Positions 34,496-46,852 of a stretch of 64,000 nucleotides of DNA are shown here, in pieces. The stretch comes from Humulus lupulus. Taxonomy: Eukaryota; Streptophyta; Magnoliopsida; Rosales; Cannabaceae. The notes under the pieces are model-generated. The model saw only the letters and a program-made list of their open reading frames with translations, made no database searches and was not told the DNA's origin. The stretch is from the NCBI RefSeq assembly GCF_963169125.1, contig NC_084793.1, positions 215,600,652 to 215,664,651 on the forward strand, given 5' to 3'. Position 1 is the first letter of the stretch; the number at the start of each line of letters is the position of its first letter. Both the position numbers and the translations under genes were made by a program.

Positions 34496-35268
34496 TGTAG
34501 CGCACCAATTTTTTTAATTAATTTTGTGCTTTTTTTATTAATAATTGTTAAGTGTTAGAAATTATTTTAATTGTTTGGTAGTAATAATGTGAATTTAATT
34601 GTTAGTTGTTTTATTTATTTATTTATTTAACTAGTAAGAAAATGAGTGTTGGTTGAATGCACCAAGGTGCATGGTAAGTAGTGATGCACTTGAGCAATTA
34701 GGTGTGTGCATGTGCATGGAATGCATGGTGGGCATGTAATAGCATTTTCTACACTTAATTTCCTTTTATTTTATTTATTAAAGAAATTATAGAATTTAAA
34801 AAATAAAATAAAAAGAAGGGGAAAGAGAGTGATAGGCGTGTGGACTATAGTGGGAAAGCAATGGTCTTCTTTTCCTTTTACTTTGTATTTATATGAATTA
34901 ATTAAGGGATATTAGCTAAATTGGGTAAGAAAAATCACCAATTAATCAATAGAGCATTTTTGGTTGGATGTCTTGATTTGGTGAGTAAATAAATTGTAAC
35001 AAAAAAAAAAGGAGAGAGGGGATGAGTGTGGATGACAGCACAGAAAAAGGGAAATGATTGGTTTTGTTTTCCTTTCTATTTTTTCATTTAATTCTCTAGA
35101 TTTGGGAAAGAGACTTGATTAGTTTCCCTTTCCATTAGCTTTAATTGATGGACCTTTAGGGAAATAAGAAGGTGAGCAATGGGGAGAGAGAGTTCATTGT
35201 GGCTGGCGTGCAAGAGGAGGGAGGGAGAGAGAGAGAGTATGAGAACTAGAGAGAGAAAGAAAGAAAAT
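34496..35268 (+). repeat. 5' LTR of B copy 2, truncated
   Basis: Matches the start of the 3' LTR (51131-51310 then 52641-53280) closely, including gtgcatggtaagtagtgatg and the GA-rich tract at its end. It stops in that GA-rich tract (gagagagaaagaaagaaaat), where protease-region sequence begins. The purine tract is a plausible deletion hotspot. Confidence 0.82.
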
Positions 35269-36143
35269 TGTTTGAGTGTAGTTTTAGTACAATGTTACCG
35301 TCAGGTGACGTGATGTCATCAACTAGGTTGTTATAGTCAGCATCTATAACAGTAGAGGGCAGGGAGTGCCCGACAGACCTTATAGAGTTAGACATACCAG
35401 ACTATGATGCTGTACTTGGCATGCATTGGTTATCCAAACATGGATCGACGATTGACTGTCGGCAGAGACTGTGGAGTTCAGACCAGAGGAAGGAGAACTT
35501 TTTTCTTTTAAGGGAGAAGTGGTGGGTTTTCGTACGCCCATAATATCGGCAATGGAAGCTCAAAATATGATGCAGCATGGGTGTTTGGCATATATGGCTA
35601 CTGTGGTGGATAAATCCGAGATATAATTGAAACCAGGGAATGTTCACATCGTTTGTGAGTTTTCGGAAGTGTTTCCTGATGAATTACAAGTTTTACCCCC
35701 GGACAAAAGAAATAGAATTCATGATTGAACTTGCACCAGAAACAACACCAATATCTAAAGCACCGTATCGAATGGCACCTGTAGAGTTGAAGGAACTCAA
35801 GACCCAACTATAGGAGTTGTTGGATAAGGGGTTCATAAGACCTAATCATTCGCCATGGGGGCACCAGTCCTATTTGTGAAAAAGAAGGATGGAAGCATGA
35901 GAATGTGCATCGATTATTGAGAACTCAACAAGGTCACCATTAAGAACAAGTATCATTTTCCTAGGATAGATGACCTTTTTGATCAACTAGAAGGGGTAGC
36001 TGTGTTCTCAAAGATTGATCTGCGATCTGAGTACCATCAGCTGAAGGTAAAGGATGGAGACATTCCTAAAATAGCTTTCATAACTCGCTAGGGGCACTAA
36101 GGGTTTCTAGTAATGTCTTTTGGACTCACTAATGCCCCAGCAG
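35269..36143 (+). pseudogene. Family-B pol, first part (PR and start of RT)
   Basis: Protease C-terminal part reads DYDAVLGMHWLSKHG near 35400, normally the end of a chromovirus protease. RT follows: [13 protein letters not shown] near 35763, VLFVKKKDGSMRMCIDY near 35868, [16 protein letters not shown] near 35944 and [14 protein letters not shown] near 36010. It ends MSFGLTNAPA at 36140, where the family-A element is inserted. Several TAG/TGA stops (for example cgattattgag and cgctaggggc) and frameshifts break it. gag is absent. Confidence 0.85.
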
Positions 36144-37857
36144 TGTAGTGTCCCAAATTTGCTAATAAGGCTTAGGACCTTGATTAGCATGCCAGGAGGG
36201 CAATAATTGATTTAATTACGTTAATATGTGAATTTGATAATTATGTGATTAGAAATGCATGTTTAGGTAGATTAAATATGCATGTGGGGCCCATTTGGTT
36301 ATGAGGGGCATATTTGTAATTTTAGCCCGTTGAGGGCATAAATGCAATATTTGTGTATATTGTGATTGATACCACATGCGAGTGGTGATATATTTGTGAG
36401 GCACGATCTGAGACGGTCCTAGGGAGCAGTTTAGCTAGAAAGTCACAACGGGGTCAAATACCCGGCTCAGGAGGAGCCTAGGGGTATTTTGGGAATGTTA
36501 TATCTTTTCGGGATTTATTGAGTAATGGGTAGTAATTTAGCAATTATTTGGATATGTTGGGATTAAATGAGGATTTATAGGAATACTCGAGGGATTGGCG
36601 GGAATGTGACAAATGATGGATTTTCCCTTTGTAGTATTAAAAGGATAAGAGTTAAGTTATGGGCAATTTGGACATTTTGGTGCAAAGGGGATAACTTAGG
36701 CTTTAGAAGTCTAGAACTGATCAGAAGAAACATACTCTCAGCCCTTTCCACTCTCTCTCTCTCTCTTTCTCGATCACATCTCTCTCTTGAGGCTTGGGAG
36801 GTTTTGGGACTTTTGAGGAGAAAGCTTTGAATTTGAGGTTGTGAATTGGGGAATCAAAGCTAGGAGCAGGATTATAGACTGCTGAGGGTCGAAACCATCC
36901 TTAAGGTTATCAGTGAGGCTTGTGTTACAGGACTTTGCTTGGGATTGCGGTGCTCAGATAGCTTGGGACACAAGTAAGAAAATTGTTGTACCCGTAGAGT
37001 AGGGCGTGGCCCTATTGCTTGCATTGCAGGGAACGACTCTATTGATTGAATTGCATGGCGTAGCCCTATTGTCTATGTTTAATATATGTTTAAATATTTT
37101 TTTATTTTATGCTATGTAATGCATATTTTTTATTGTACGGCGAAGGTCGGGAACGACGAAGGTCGAGAATGGTAGATAGCCGAGCACGACAAGGGGTCGG
37201 GAACGACGTTGAGCACGCGGAGTACAAAGCCGAGTACGACAAGGGTCTGGGAATGGCATTGAGCACGTGGAGTGCAGGCCGTTAAGGCGAGACCCCCCCT
37301 AGGATGCTGGAGTCATCCTCTCGGTGAAGACCGTGAACCCAGGGCCTGGTAAAGCGCCTAGGACAGCATGGCCGCTATATGTTTAGCCTGTTGGCAGCTT
37401 TGTTAAATGCTGCTAATAGATATGCATGTGTAAATTATTTTTTGTTGAGTTTTCTTGCTGGTCTTCGGCTCACGGGTTCTTTATGGTGCAGGTAAGGGCA
37501 AAGGAAAGGTCGACCAACCACGAGTATGGAGAGAGTGGAGCGACGGGTACATGTTCGGCCTACTTGGCTGCCATGGCCAGGGTTATTTTGGGAAAATGTA
37601 ATGTATTGGTATAGATTTTTCGCTTAAGTCGACCTTAAATGTATTTTAAGATGTAAAGTATTTTTGAAACAATATTTTGGGATCCCAAATGTTTAACTCT
37701 TTATTTTTTTAATGAATAACCAAATATTTTATATTCAATGTCTTTAAATGAATTTTGTCTCACTTTAGTTACACTTTTGACCTAAAACCTTGATTAGCGA
37801 GCTAATGGCACGTTTTTAACTCACTTAGTAACAGCTCTAAGGAAGTAGGGTGTTATA
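36144..37857 (+). repeat. 5' LTR of element A
   Basis: 1714 bp, highly similar to 47013-48718. Landmarks: gagacggtcctagggagcag, a CT microsatellite near 36753-36790, a GC-richer block of degenerate repeats at 37137-37290 (gccgagcacgac, gggaacgac, gagcacgcggag) and ttcggctcacgggttctt at 37464. Its last bases (gttata) carry one change from the usual gttaca. Confidence 0.9.
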
Positions 37858-37860
37858 ACT

Positions 37861-37873
37861 TGGTATCAGAGCC
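37861..37873 (+). other. Primer binding site of element A
   Basis: tggtatcagagcc, three bases after the LTR end: the standard complement of the initiator-Met tRNA 3' end used by plant chromoviruses. Confidence 0.85.
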
Positions 37874-37979
37874 TTGACCCAACCGGAAGTGTGGCCGACG
37901 GGGACGTCGACCCCTTAGGAGGGTGATTGCGACAGTTAAAATCTCATGATAAGCAGGAGGAAAGACCGGGTAAAAGCTA

Positions 37980-38301
37980 TGCAATCCCACATTGCCTGGG
38001 GAAAGTCAAGTGTGATGATTCTAAGAATGTGTAGGTATGGGTCTACACAGTTTAAGAGGGCTTAAATGGATTCATGGGTACTACCTATACCAACAATATG
38101 CATCTTCTTTTCGGTAGCCCATCCCTTGAGAACTCCAAAGTTAAGTGTGCTTGACATGGAGTAGTCTCATGATGGGTGACCTCCAGGGAAGTTTTCCTAG
38201 GAAGCGTGCGAGTGAGGACAAAGCATGATTTTAAGACTCGTGTTGGTTTGCAGGGCCAATCGTCAATCTAGGAAGCAGTAATAGTGATGTGGGGCGTTAC
38301 A
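37980..38301 (+). mobile_element. Cassandra-type LTR carrying 5S rRNA sequence
   Basis: 322 bp bounded by TGCAATCCCACATTGCC and GTGGGGCGTTACA, the length and ends expected for a Cassandra (TRIM) LTR. Its second half contains a 5S-rRNA-like stretch, then gaagcgtgcgagtgaggac and aaagcatg, as in known Cassandra LTRs. It is followed at 38302 by acttggtattagagc, a PBS-like site. No second Cassandra LTR is present. Flanks agcta and acttg do not match, so a simple solo-LTR insertion is not shown. Confidence 0.8.
38118..38196 (+). pseudogene. 5S rRNA-derived segment
   Basis: Contains gaactccaaagttaagtgtg (5S box A region) and gatgggtgacctcc (box C region), separated as in plant 5S RNA, with gcttgacatggagtagtctc between. 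The first third of a real 5S gene is missing or diverged and there are several substitutions, so it is not a functional rRNA gene. It is the RNA-polymerase-III promoter-like part of the Cassandra LTR. Confidence 0.82.
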
Positions 38302-38639
38302 ACTTGGTATTAGAGCGAGACAAGTTTTATGGTTCCTGGAGATCGACTGAACATGAACGCTCGCTGCCAGTGACAAGCTCGACTCAGGTTGGTTGGTAAT
38401 TATTGAATTATATGCTTGATTGCTTGATTAAATTCCTTGTTTGCTTGAGTATTTATGTAAAAAATGATGAATGAGTAGACAAATGCATGATGCTAGGGCA
38501 TGGCCCCGTTGATTGTTATGTGTAATCTATGTTTATGCGGATTTGCTAGTTGTGAATGGTTGATGTGAATTGGGGGTGGTTTTGGATGTTGTTATCATGA
38601 CCGATGATTGGCGTCATTGATTGCAGGCATATTGTGATA

Positions 38640-39469
38640 ATGCCTCAGCGAACAATTAGACTCTGCGGCAATAGGCCCGAGGATGACAACCAGGGTCAAG
38701 ACCCTCCACCTGGCCCACCGAATTGGCAATAGTTATTTGTCGAGATGGAAGCTAGAATTCACCGAAAAGAAGAAGAGCTTCGACATTTGAGGCAACAAGC
38801 CCCTCCTTAGGGCATTGGGTTGCAGGTTCCACAGGTTGTGGCACCAGTGCTTGATGAGCCTGCTGTGAAGAATAGATGGGAACCATTGTATGAGAGGTTC
38901 AGGAAGCAGCATCCTCCCACCTTCGAGGGTGGACCAGACCCACTGCGGGTAGAGCAATGGATGAACATGATTACTTCCATCCTGGATTTTATGACGGTGG
39001 AATGGAATGAGAGGGTAGCTTGTGCTAGCTACATGTTTAGAGAGGATGCCCACATCTGGTGGGATGTGGTGTCTCAGGGAAGGAATATCGCGGTTATGAC
39101 CTGGGAAGAGTTCAGAAACATTTTTAATGAGAAGTATTACAGTGTCGCAGTCCGAGCTGCGAAGGTTGACGAGTTTACTAACCTGACTCAGAATCGCATG
39201 ACAGTAACTAAGTATGCTTTGAGGTTTGACCGATTGGTGAAGTTCGCACCAAATTTGGTGCTGACTGATATGGCACGAAGACATGGGTGTATGCTGGGAT
39301 TGAATGTCATGATCACCCGTGATGTTAAGATAACCTTGGATCCGGGGACTACCACTTATGCACAGGTAGTGGACAAGGTCCTTACAACTAAGGGGGCCGA
39401 GAATCATATATGGATAGAGGGTGCTGCTAGGCGCGATGCTCGGAGGACGGTGCCGCCTTTCACAAGATA
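38640..39469 (+). pseudogene. Family-A gag
   Basis: Start ATG 38640 (MPQRTIRLCG). Two in-frame TAG codons occur early (in tggcaatag near 38728 and ctccttag near 38806), then an open run from 38820. The capsid domain is recognisable: FRKQHPPTFEGGPDP near 38898, the RVEQWMNMI run, WWDVVSQGR near 39058 and FNEKYYSVAVR near 39123. It stops at 39468 where foreign sequence begins, so the zinc knuckle and C-terminus are missing. Chromovirus/Tekay-like gag by family knowledge. Confidence 0.82.
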
Positions 39470-42400
39470 AACATTTGAATATTAATTCTAGAAATCTCTT
39501 TCTTTCTAAAATTCTCCTTTATGTTTTAAATTGATTCCTTCTTGAATCAAAATATTACAAACAGTAACTTTAGACACCAAGCATGTCTAGATTTATTCAT
39601 TCTATACACATATAGCCAATGTGATTTAAAATGTGGAATTCCAAATCACCTATTTTATAGGATGACCAAATTAATCAATTGATTAACAACAAAATAAATT
39701 GATTAACTTTGGAGCATCACCCCCACATTTCTCACATAATGATAATAAAATATCACTTTAAAATAGAAATCTCTTCATTTCTATTAAGTCCTTTATCCTC
39801 CAAGATAAATCAAGACCTATGATTCTCAAAGTTCATCATGAGTCCTCTATGCCACATGATAAACTCTCAAGATAAAACCTCAATGTTTATCTTGATTTAT
39901 TTACTTGCTAAAGCAAGGCACATTTCTTTCAAAGCAACTCTTACTTTTAGTTGTCTAAATAATCTCAAAATCACTTAAACAACTTTTGTGTATTTCTTAA
40001 GAGTCTCTTTTGAAAACAACAATTTGACATCCATTGATTTCCTCATCAAAATCAAAATGAAAATGTCAATTTTTTAAACACTTTAAATCAAAGAAAATAA
40101 ACCCTCATTGATTTATTTAAACACTTTAATTTCTTATGTTTTTTTTAAAATTATCTCCTCATTGAGATTAATTTAAACATATCACCATCTTTAACCAAAA
40201 TGAATAAAGTTATCTTTTATTCACCATTGATGTAAAGATTCAAAATTTCTTCTCCAATTTTGAAAATGTCTCCTCATTGAATATTTAAGAATTATTGTCA
40301 CTAAATAATTCTCAAATATATTTTATTTGACCACACTCTAGACTATAAGTCTATTGAGTCAATATGTCATCCCACAATTTTTTAATCCACTTTGATTCAT
40401 TTTTCTTGCAATGGCAAGACACTTATCAAAATATGTAACCCCCTTAGGTTCATCTTTTCTTATCTCATAAAGTGAGATGGTAAACACTTAAATGGGAAAT
40501 TTCATTTCTCAAATAATTCCTTTTATTTACCAAATAAATAGTAACTCATCACATTGCCATAATATAGGATAAACATATTAACATCTCACAAATGTTTGCA
40601 TGATTATATTTCAATATAATTTCACATTGTTGTCAATATATGACTTATATCATACTAATATGAAAACATGAATTAATAATATCATACACATATGATTTCA
40701 CATTTCTATTGATTCACAAAATCAATATATTTATACATGTCATATAAAACTCATAGTTGTCATTCTAATAATTTCCCATTAACACAAAATAAGTTCTATG
40801 ACATGCTAGCATACTACCCAATAATCTACTAGATTATTTACATGTTAATCACATATAACAAAAACTCAAGATATTATATTATCTTCTAATCTAACCACTA
40901 AAAAACAAAGGAGGTTAGAAAACAATGAATCTCATTTATAAACTTTTCTTCTTCTCATTTCTATCACTATATGAAAACCATTACATCTTCTAAGAAAACC
41001 AAAGAAGAACATTACCTTATCTTACCATCTTTTCAAAGTTGGATCCTCATATGATCTCCATGGTTTCTCCTTCCATTGAAAATGAAATATAAGCTTTTGA
41101 ATGTTAGAGAATATATTTTATACTCAATGGAAATATGGAAAAACCAAAATACAACTCTATGCAAAAATACAATGGACAAGGTAATTGATTAAATAAATAT
41201 TACAACTCAATTGCTCAAAATACAAGTAAATATAAAAAGGTAGAATAAGAAGATTACAAACTCAAAACATTAATAATACAAGTAAATAAGAACAATAAGA
41301 TCAAAAGAATGAAAATAAAACAAACTCTCACACAACCAAAGTGTAGAGTAGTGGGGATCACCAACTTGAACAAGGTTCAAGACCTTTGTCCAAAAGCTTA
41401 TTTCCCCCTATTCTCTAAGCACTAAGGGATCTCTATAGGAAATGGCTCTCTAGAATTATCAAGCCTTTTGGTGTATTTTCCAGCCAAGTGCTTTGTGGAT
41501 GGAAAATGGTGTGTCTTACAAGTGAGCATTAGGCTCCTATTTATAGAGTTTTGAGACACCCTTTGAATTTCAAATTCCACCAACCCCATGGCTGTTACTA
41601 ATGATTAATTGGATGTTTTATGGAATTAAAATAGAGATTTGGGAGTTACTTGGCTGTTGGAAATGTTCAAAATTGGATAAAAACCGAATCTGAAGCGCCG
41701 TGGCCCTTGGTCATTTTCAGCAACCAATTTTTTAGTTTTTTTCCAAAACGTTCCAATTTATTCCCACTTGATTTTGTAACTTCCATACACAATATGGGAG
41801 TTAAAATCACATCTCTATCAGCCATTTCTCATATGGCTTTATGAAATCCAATCTTAAATGTGTAACATATAATATACACATTATTGGGTAATATTTGGGA
41901 GTTACAAATTTGGAACTGATTTTGTAACTCCAAAATATGTCACATTTAGGCATACACATGTGTCTAATTTTGTGACTCTCAATAATATGTTACAAGGTGT
42001 GACAAATCACATTTTGTCACATTATTTAATCTAATATTATATTATATGAAATAATATAACATTCCCCCACTAGATTAAATAATCACTTTTGTAACACTTA
42101 TTTAATCAATCAAACATTATATTAAAATATAATATTCCCCCACTTGATTAAATAATCACTCTCTATAGAAACCTTTGCATTGGTGCATAAAGTAAAATGT
42201 CTTTTGACTTCAATTTTACCTTAGTGTAATTATCACAATGTTTGTTGAAATTTTAGTTGCCGAAGCATTGAACCACTATCCCTTGATAACAAACTGGTGA
42301 TAATACACACACCTTTGCTATGTTCACTTGAGACCTCAATGTCTCGCTTTTGCACCGTTAATGGCCATGTGCACATTCCATTCATAAAATTTTCATGAGA

Positions 42401-42801
42401 ATGACTTCCAATTCTCATGAGGGGCGGCACCACCCCTAGGTCTATATAGGTAGAACTCTTACAGTATTTTGTTACCCTAAAATACTTGTCTTTTCAAGAC
42501 TGAGTTCTATTAAAAAACCTTTCGGTTTTAACCCTCATTTCGGTAACACACTAGTGCTCATATCTCAGATGGGACAAAATTTGAGTACTACTATCTATTA
42601 ACTTGATTGACTTGTTATTACCTATTGAACCTAATACTAGTTTGGTTACTAGTATTAAGATAGGTTACCATCAACCGTGAATCTCTTTAGGGAGTCTAAG
42701 TCCCATCTCTTGAGATGTAAAATTGATTTTATTTGAATCATTTCTTTTCTCATGTATGCATACTTAGACACTCTCATTATTTTATTCAAACTTTGTTGCT
42801 A
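39470..42801 (-). mobile_element. Inverted Copia-derived segment in element A
   Basis: Minus-strand Copia of the same family as 24479-31454 but divergent. Reading from 42801 down: the last part of RNase H and a 3' UTR matching 29500-30280, an LTR (42061-41102), then an interior start (ttcaaaagctta, ATGGAAGG-like gag start near 41077). From about 41040 to 39470 the sequence no longer resembles Copia gag; it is AT-rich, non-coding and unexplained. The RNase H end, LTR and new interior in one series suggest a tandem LTR-sharing remnant. The segment replaces A's PR-RT-RH; no target duplication is visible. Confidence 0.65.
41102..42061 (-). repeat. Copia LTR, inverted
   Basis: On the minus strand it begins TGTTATATTATTTCATATAA and ends TTCTCTAACA, 960 bp, about 200 bp shorter than its relatives at 24479 and 30283. 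It retains the ctcctatttatagag TATA region, the gcaccaacttgaacaagg block and the poly-T/GAGTTGTAA tail region. Confidence 0.82.
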
Positions 42802-44249
42802 GCCATAGATCCTGGGAAGGCCAATGTAGTGGCCAACGCGCTGAGTCGAAAGGGCCCAGGACAGTTTTTCAGTTCGAGACAGATATCAGATAAGTTAGTT
42901 GACGAGATGACTAGAGCGGGTATAGAATTGGTGGTCGGTCAGTTAGCCAACATCACTCTTTAGTCTACGCTCCTTGAGAGGATCAAGGAGGCACAGGGGG
43001 AGGATCCCTAGTTGAGAGAGCACAAAGATAGCGTTTTAACCGGGGTGGCTAAAGACTTATCTATTTCAGAGATGGGACTACTGAAGTACAAGGGCCGGAT
43101 TTGCGTTCCGATGGATTTAGGTATTCGATTAGAGATACTGGATAAGTCTCATACCACTCCCTATTCTTTAAATCCGTGTACGACGAAGATGTACCAAGAT
43201 TTGAGGACTCTGTATTGGTGGTCGAGGCTGAAGAGGGATGTGGTAGATTATGTGGCCAAGTGTTTGAATTATTAGCAGGTAAAGGCTAAACATCAGAGGC
43301 TATCAGGGTTGTTGCAGCCTCTAGGGGTTCCAGAGTGGAAGTGGGAGGATATCACCATGAACTTTGTGGTTGGATTGCCAAAGACCGTGGGACAACATGA
43401 TTCAGTGTGGGTGATTGTGGACAGTTGTTAGGACAACTTATACTATGGAGCAGTATGTTGAGTTGTATGTGAAGGAAATCGTATGACTTCGTAGGGCTCC
43501 AAGGTCGATAGTATCCGACAGGGACCCCACCTTCACCTCAAAGTTTTAGGAGAGCCTGTAGAAGGCTATGGGCACACAGTTGCGGTTTAGTATCGCTTAT
43601 CATCCTTAGATGGACGGACAGTCTAAGAGGACGATTCAAATAATGGAGGATATGCTACGAGCCTGTGTGCTGGATTTTGGGGATCTTGGAGTAATTATCT
43701 CCCTTTTATTGAGTTTTCGTACAATAATAGTTATCAGGCGACTATCAGAGTGGCTCCATATGAAATGTTATATGGGAGAAAATGTAGATCACCTATCCAT
43801 TGGGATGAGACAGGTGAGAGGAGATATCTAGGTCTTGAGGTTGTTCAGAGGACCAATGAGGCGATTAAAATGATTAGAGCTCGAATGCTCGCCTCCCAAA
43901 GTTTCCAAAAGAGTTACTCAGACTTGACACACAGGAGCGTAGAGTTTCAAGTCGGTGACCATGTATTTCTCAGAGTTTCTCCCTTGAGAGGAATGAAACA
44001 GTTTGGTGTACGGGGCAAGTTGAGCCCTAGGTTTGTTGGCCCCTTTGAGATTCTGGAATGGGTGGAGAGGTCACTTACAAATTGGCGATGCCTCCAGCTC
44101 TATCAGGGGTTCACAATGTGTTTCATGTATCCATGCTCCGGAAATATGTCTCAGATTCTACACACGTGCTGAGTTATGAGAACTTGGAGCTAGATCAAGA
44201 TTTATCATATGAGGAGAAGCCAGTTTAGATTCTCGACCGAAATGATAAA
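42802..44249 (+). pseudogene. Family-A RNase H end and integrase, broken
   Basis: Starts at DPGKANVVANALSRK (end of RNase H; two residues before DPGK are missing at the junction). Integrase finger region: LDKSHTTPYSLNP near 43140 and WWSRLKRDVVDYVAKC near 43215, with the last Cys pair reading CLNY followed by TAG. Core: WKWEDITMNFVVGLPK near 43335 (usual Asp reads Asn), a frameshifted stretch 43425-43700, then VAPYEMLYGRKCRSP near 43750 and the GPFEILEWV region near 44040. Several stops and at least three frameshifts. It is interrupted by a solo LTR at 44250. Confidence 0.8.
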
Positions 44250-46852
44250 TGTAACGCCCTAAACTCCAGGGACCGTTACGGTACATTTTTTAAACAGTGC
44301 TAAACTGGCTAATCGAGTCATTTGGACATAATCGTGTAACTAAGTATGATTAGCAGTTTAGGGATTACAAATTTTGGTTAAGATATAACGTTTCATTAGA
44401 ATGTTTACTGTATACATTGGGATCCCAAAAATATAATTTAAAGGTCTATTACAAGAAAATATTTATAACCAGCCAATCTAAGAGGCAAAACAGGGTTTAA
44501 CCCTAGTTCCTCTTTCAACCCTCAGCCATGGCGGTCGAAAAGTGGCATATGTACACATCGCCACCTAAGCTCTCCAACTCAGAGATGGTCCAGCTTTCTT
44601 TTGCCTTTGCATGCACCACATAGCACCCATGAGCTAAAGCCTAGCAAGAAAAATCAATATGGTCATGAACAGTAATAACATGTCATCAGATCATAAAGTG
44701 CATGCCTAGAAATAACAGCCTTAATCATGCATGCAAATAAGTTCACGTAATGTTGAGTATAAATATCAACCGATGATCATAATAATCATGCAGGACTTTT
44801 ATCCCTAAATAGAAGAGTGACAGTTGTAAAAGTCACTAAGGTGGGTTCCGTTCCCATTAGCCATGTGACGATAGGGTCACCTAGGCTTTACAAATAAGTG
44901 ATCATTTCACTAGCTTAAACGAGATAGGTATCTGATGAATAGTCACCAACATAAACCTACCGAGTGACCATAGAGTCACAACTTTGGGATTCCGCTCACT
45001 TAGCCATGTGACAAACAGTCACCTAGGCCTTTGGCCCTGGCTCTGAGTAACTAGTCATAGACTAGACAAGCGCTTATAATTTTCATCAAACTTAGGGTCG
45101 ATCCAGCATTAATGCTCATTTGAGTCATTCAATGCCGATATCGATTAGATCTAATCTTTTATCGACTCTACGTTCATGACGCTTATGCCATTTCTGGCTC
45201 TTAGGTCAATAACACGCGACTAATGCCAATCCTGAATAGTCAAGGCCACGCACAAGTAAGCAATGCTACCAAGCATATATCATATGTCAAATATCCAAAT
45301 GCAGGGCATTCAACATGCTTACTTAACAATTGCTAGCATAATTAGGATCATGCATAAACACAGACACTCAAGCTCTGAGCAATCTCATATTCAATATTCA
45401 TGGAATGCCCTAATCACATGTTTCTCGTGCATCACATGCATCACATTTAAACACTCGACATGCTTCAATAATAACCACGTATGTCACATAGATAGGGTGC
45501 AGTTTTCTTACCTCGATTTCGAGCAAGAATTAGTAAAAGAACGACCCTTGAGAACGATCAATCCTTTGATCCTTTAGCGGTCACCTATTCATAACCAAAT
45601 ATGGAATCCCATCAATAAAATAAATCATAAAAAGGTTTATAATCTAAAACCTCACTCTCGGGACCAATCTCGTCCTCTCGGGACTCCCAAACTACGCAAC
45701 CAGAGTAAAGGAACCCATCCCAGAGCCTTAAAAGTCATCTCGAGCCCTAAAACAGGTTTGCTGGAAAATGGACTAGTGCTGGGGCGCTGCTAGGTGGCGC
45801 TGGGGCACTGCCCCAAAATAGGCAGAGTCCCACTCTCTGCCCTGCCTAGCACTGGGGCGCCAGGAATGGCGCTGGGGGGACACTATAGACCATAATTTTT
45901 TCTGGTTTCCTTCCTTGCGACTTCCCCTGAAAACTAAGCTTCCAAACCAATCCCAAACATCACCCAAACATCAAATTCAACCCCTAAACTTCATTCATAC
46001 CTCAACCTCATCAAAACCCAAGCAAACTTCTCTGAAAAACCTCATTGAATTCTCAACCTATCACTTCAAAATTCTCAGCTGAAAGCTAAATGAAAAACGG
46101 AGTATAACCAGAATTCATGGATGAATTCTTACCTCAAGCTTGAATTGAGTCCTCCTCAACGGTTGAACTAAGGTTCTAAGCTCCAAACCTTGATTTCCTA
46201 GCTTGGTTCTTCAAGTAGGGTTCAAAAATTAGAAAAGGAAAAGAAGAGAAGGAGAGGTACGGGAGAGAGAGATAAGATAGGATGATGATGCTTTGTTTTT
46301 CTTATATTTTCTACAACTTTCTTGTTTTATATCTATCCTTTGCCAATTGACCATATTGCCCCTAGGTTTAAATAAAGTCCTTTATAGTCTAGCAAGGGAA
46401 AAATCGTCCTTTCTTCTCTAATCCCATTAATCATAATTAACGACCTCTAATTCCTGTTATTCTCAATATTCTCAAATGTTAACAATTCATATCTTGTTAC
46501 CCTTTAATTCCCGGCAACGTTCTAATCATCAAATTACCCCGTTATGACTAGACCGATAACTTGCATTCCATGATCATCTCATGTCGAATGGCTCGAACAA
46601 ATCCACATATAACGTGGTATTATTTATAATTCACCCACATGCATGAAAATACACAATCACGCCCTCAACGGCCGAATTACCGAAATGCCCTTATAATTAA
46701 AAATGAACCCATATGCATGCATTTAGCATTTTATAATAATATAATACGCATAAACATGCATATAATCATTTAATAACATAGTAAATCAATTATGGCCCTC
46801 CCGGCCTCCTAATCAAGGTCCTAACCCTTATTAGGAAATTTGGGGAATTACA
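44250..46852 (-). mobile_element. Solo LTR, family-A-related, 2.6 kb
   Basis: A perfect duplication ATAAA lies at 44245-44249 and 46853-46857. Minus-strand start TGTAATTCCCCAAATTTCC and end TTTAGGGCGTTACA. The first ~150 bases resemble LTR-A (cctaataagggttaggacct) and the ttagctcatgggtgct region (44631) is shared, but the LTR is 900 bp longer and otherwise divergent. No internal domain remains. It lies in the C-terminal integrase region of element A. Confidence 0.87.

Noticed and set aside
36567..36830. 85-87-codon ORF starting MRIYRNTRG, repeated at 47435-47692
   Set aside because: Part of LTR-A; the reading frame is conserved only by LTR duplication and runs through a CT microsatellite.
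37426..37614. ORFs in LTR-A at 37426-37614, 48297-48500 and 62810-63037 (minus)
   Set aside because: These are the same LTR region in three copies, with different starts and ends; no protein family is recognised.
38118..38196. Functional 5S rRNA gene
   Set aside because: 5' third missing, several substitutions, single copy, and bounded by Cassandra LTR sequence.
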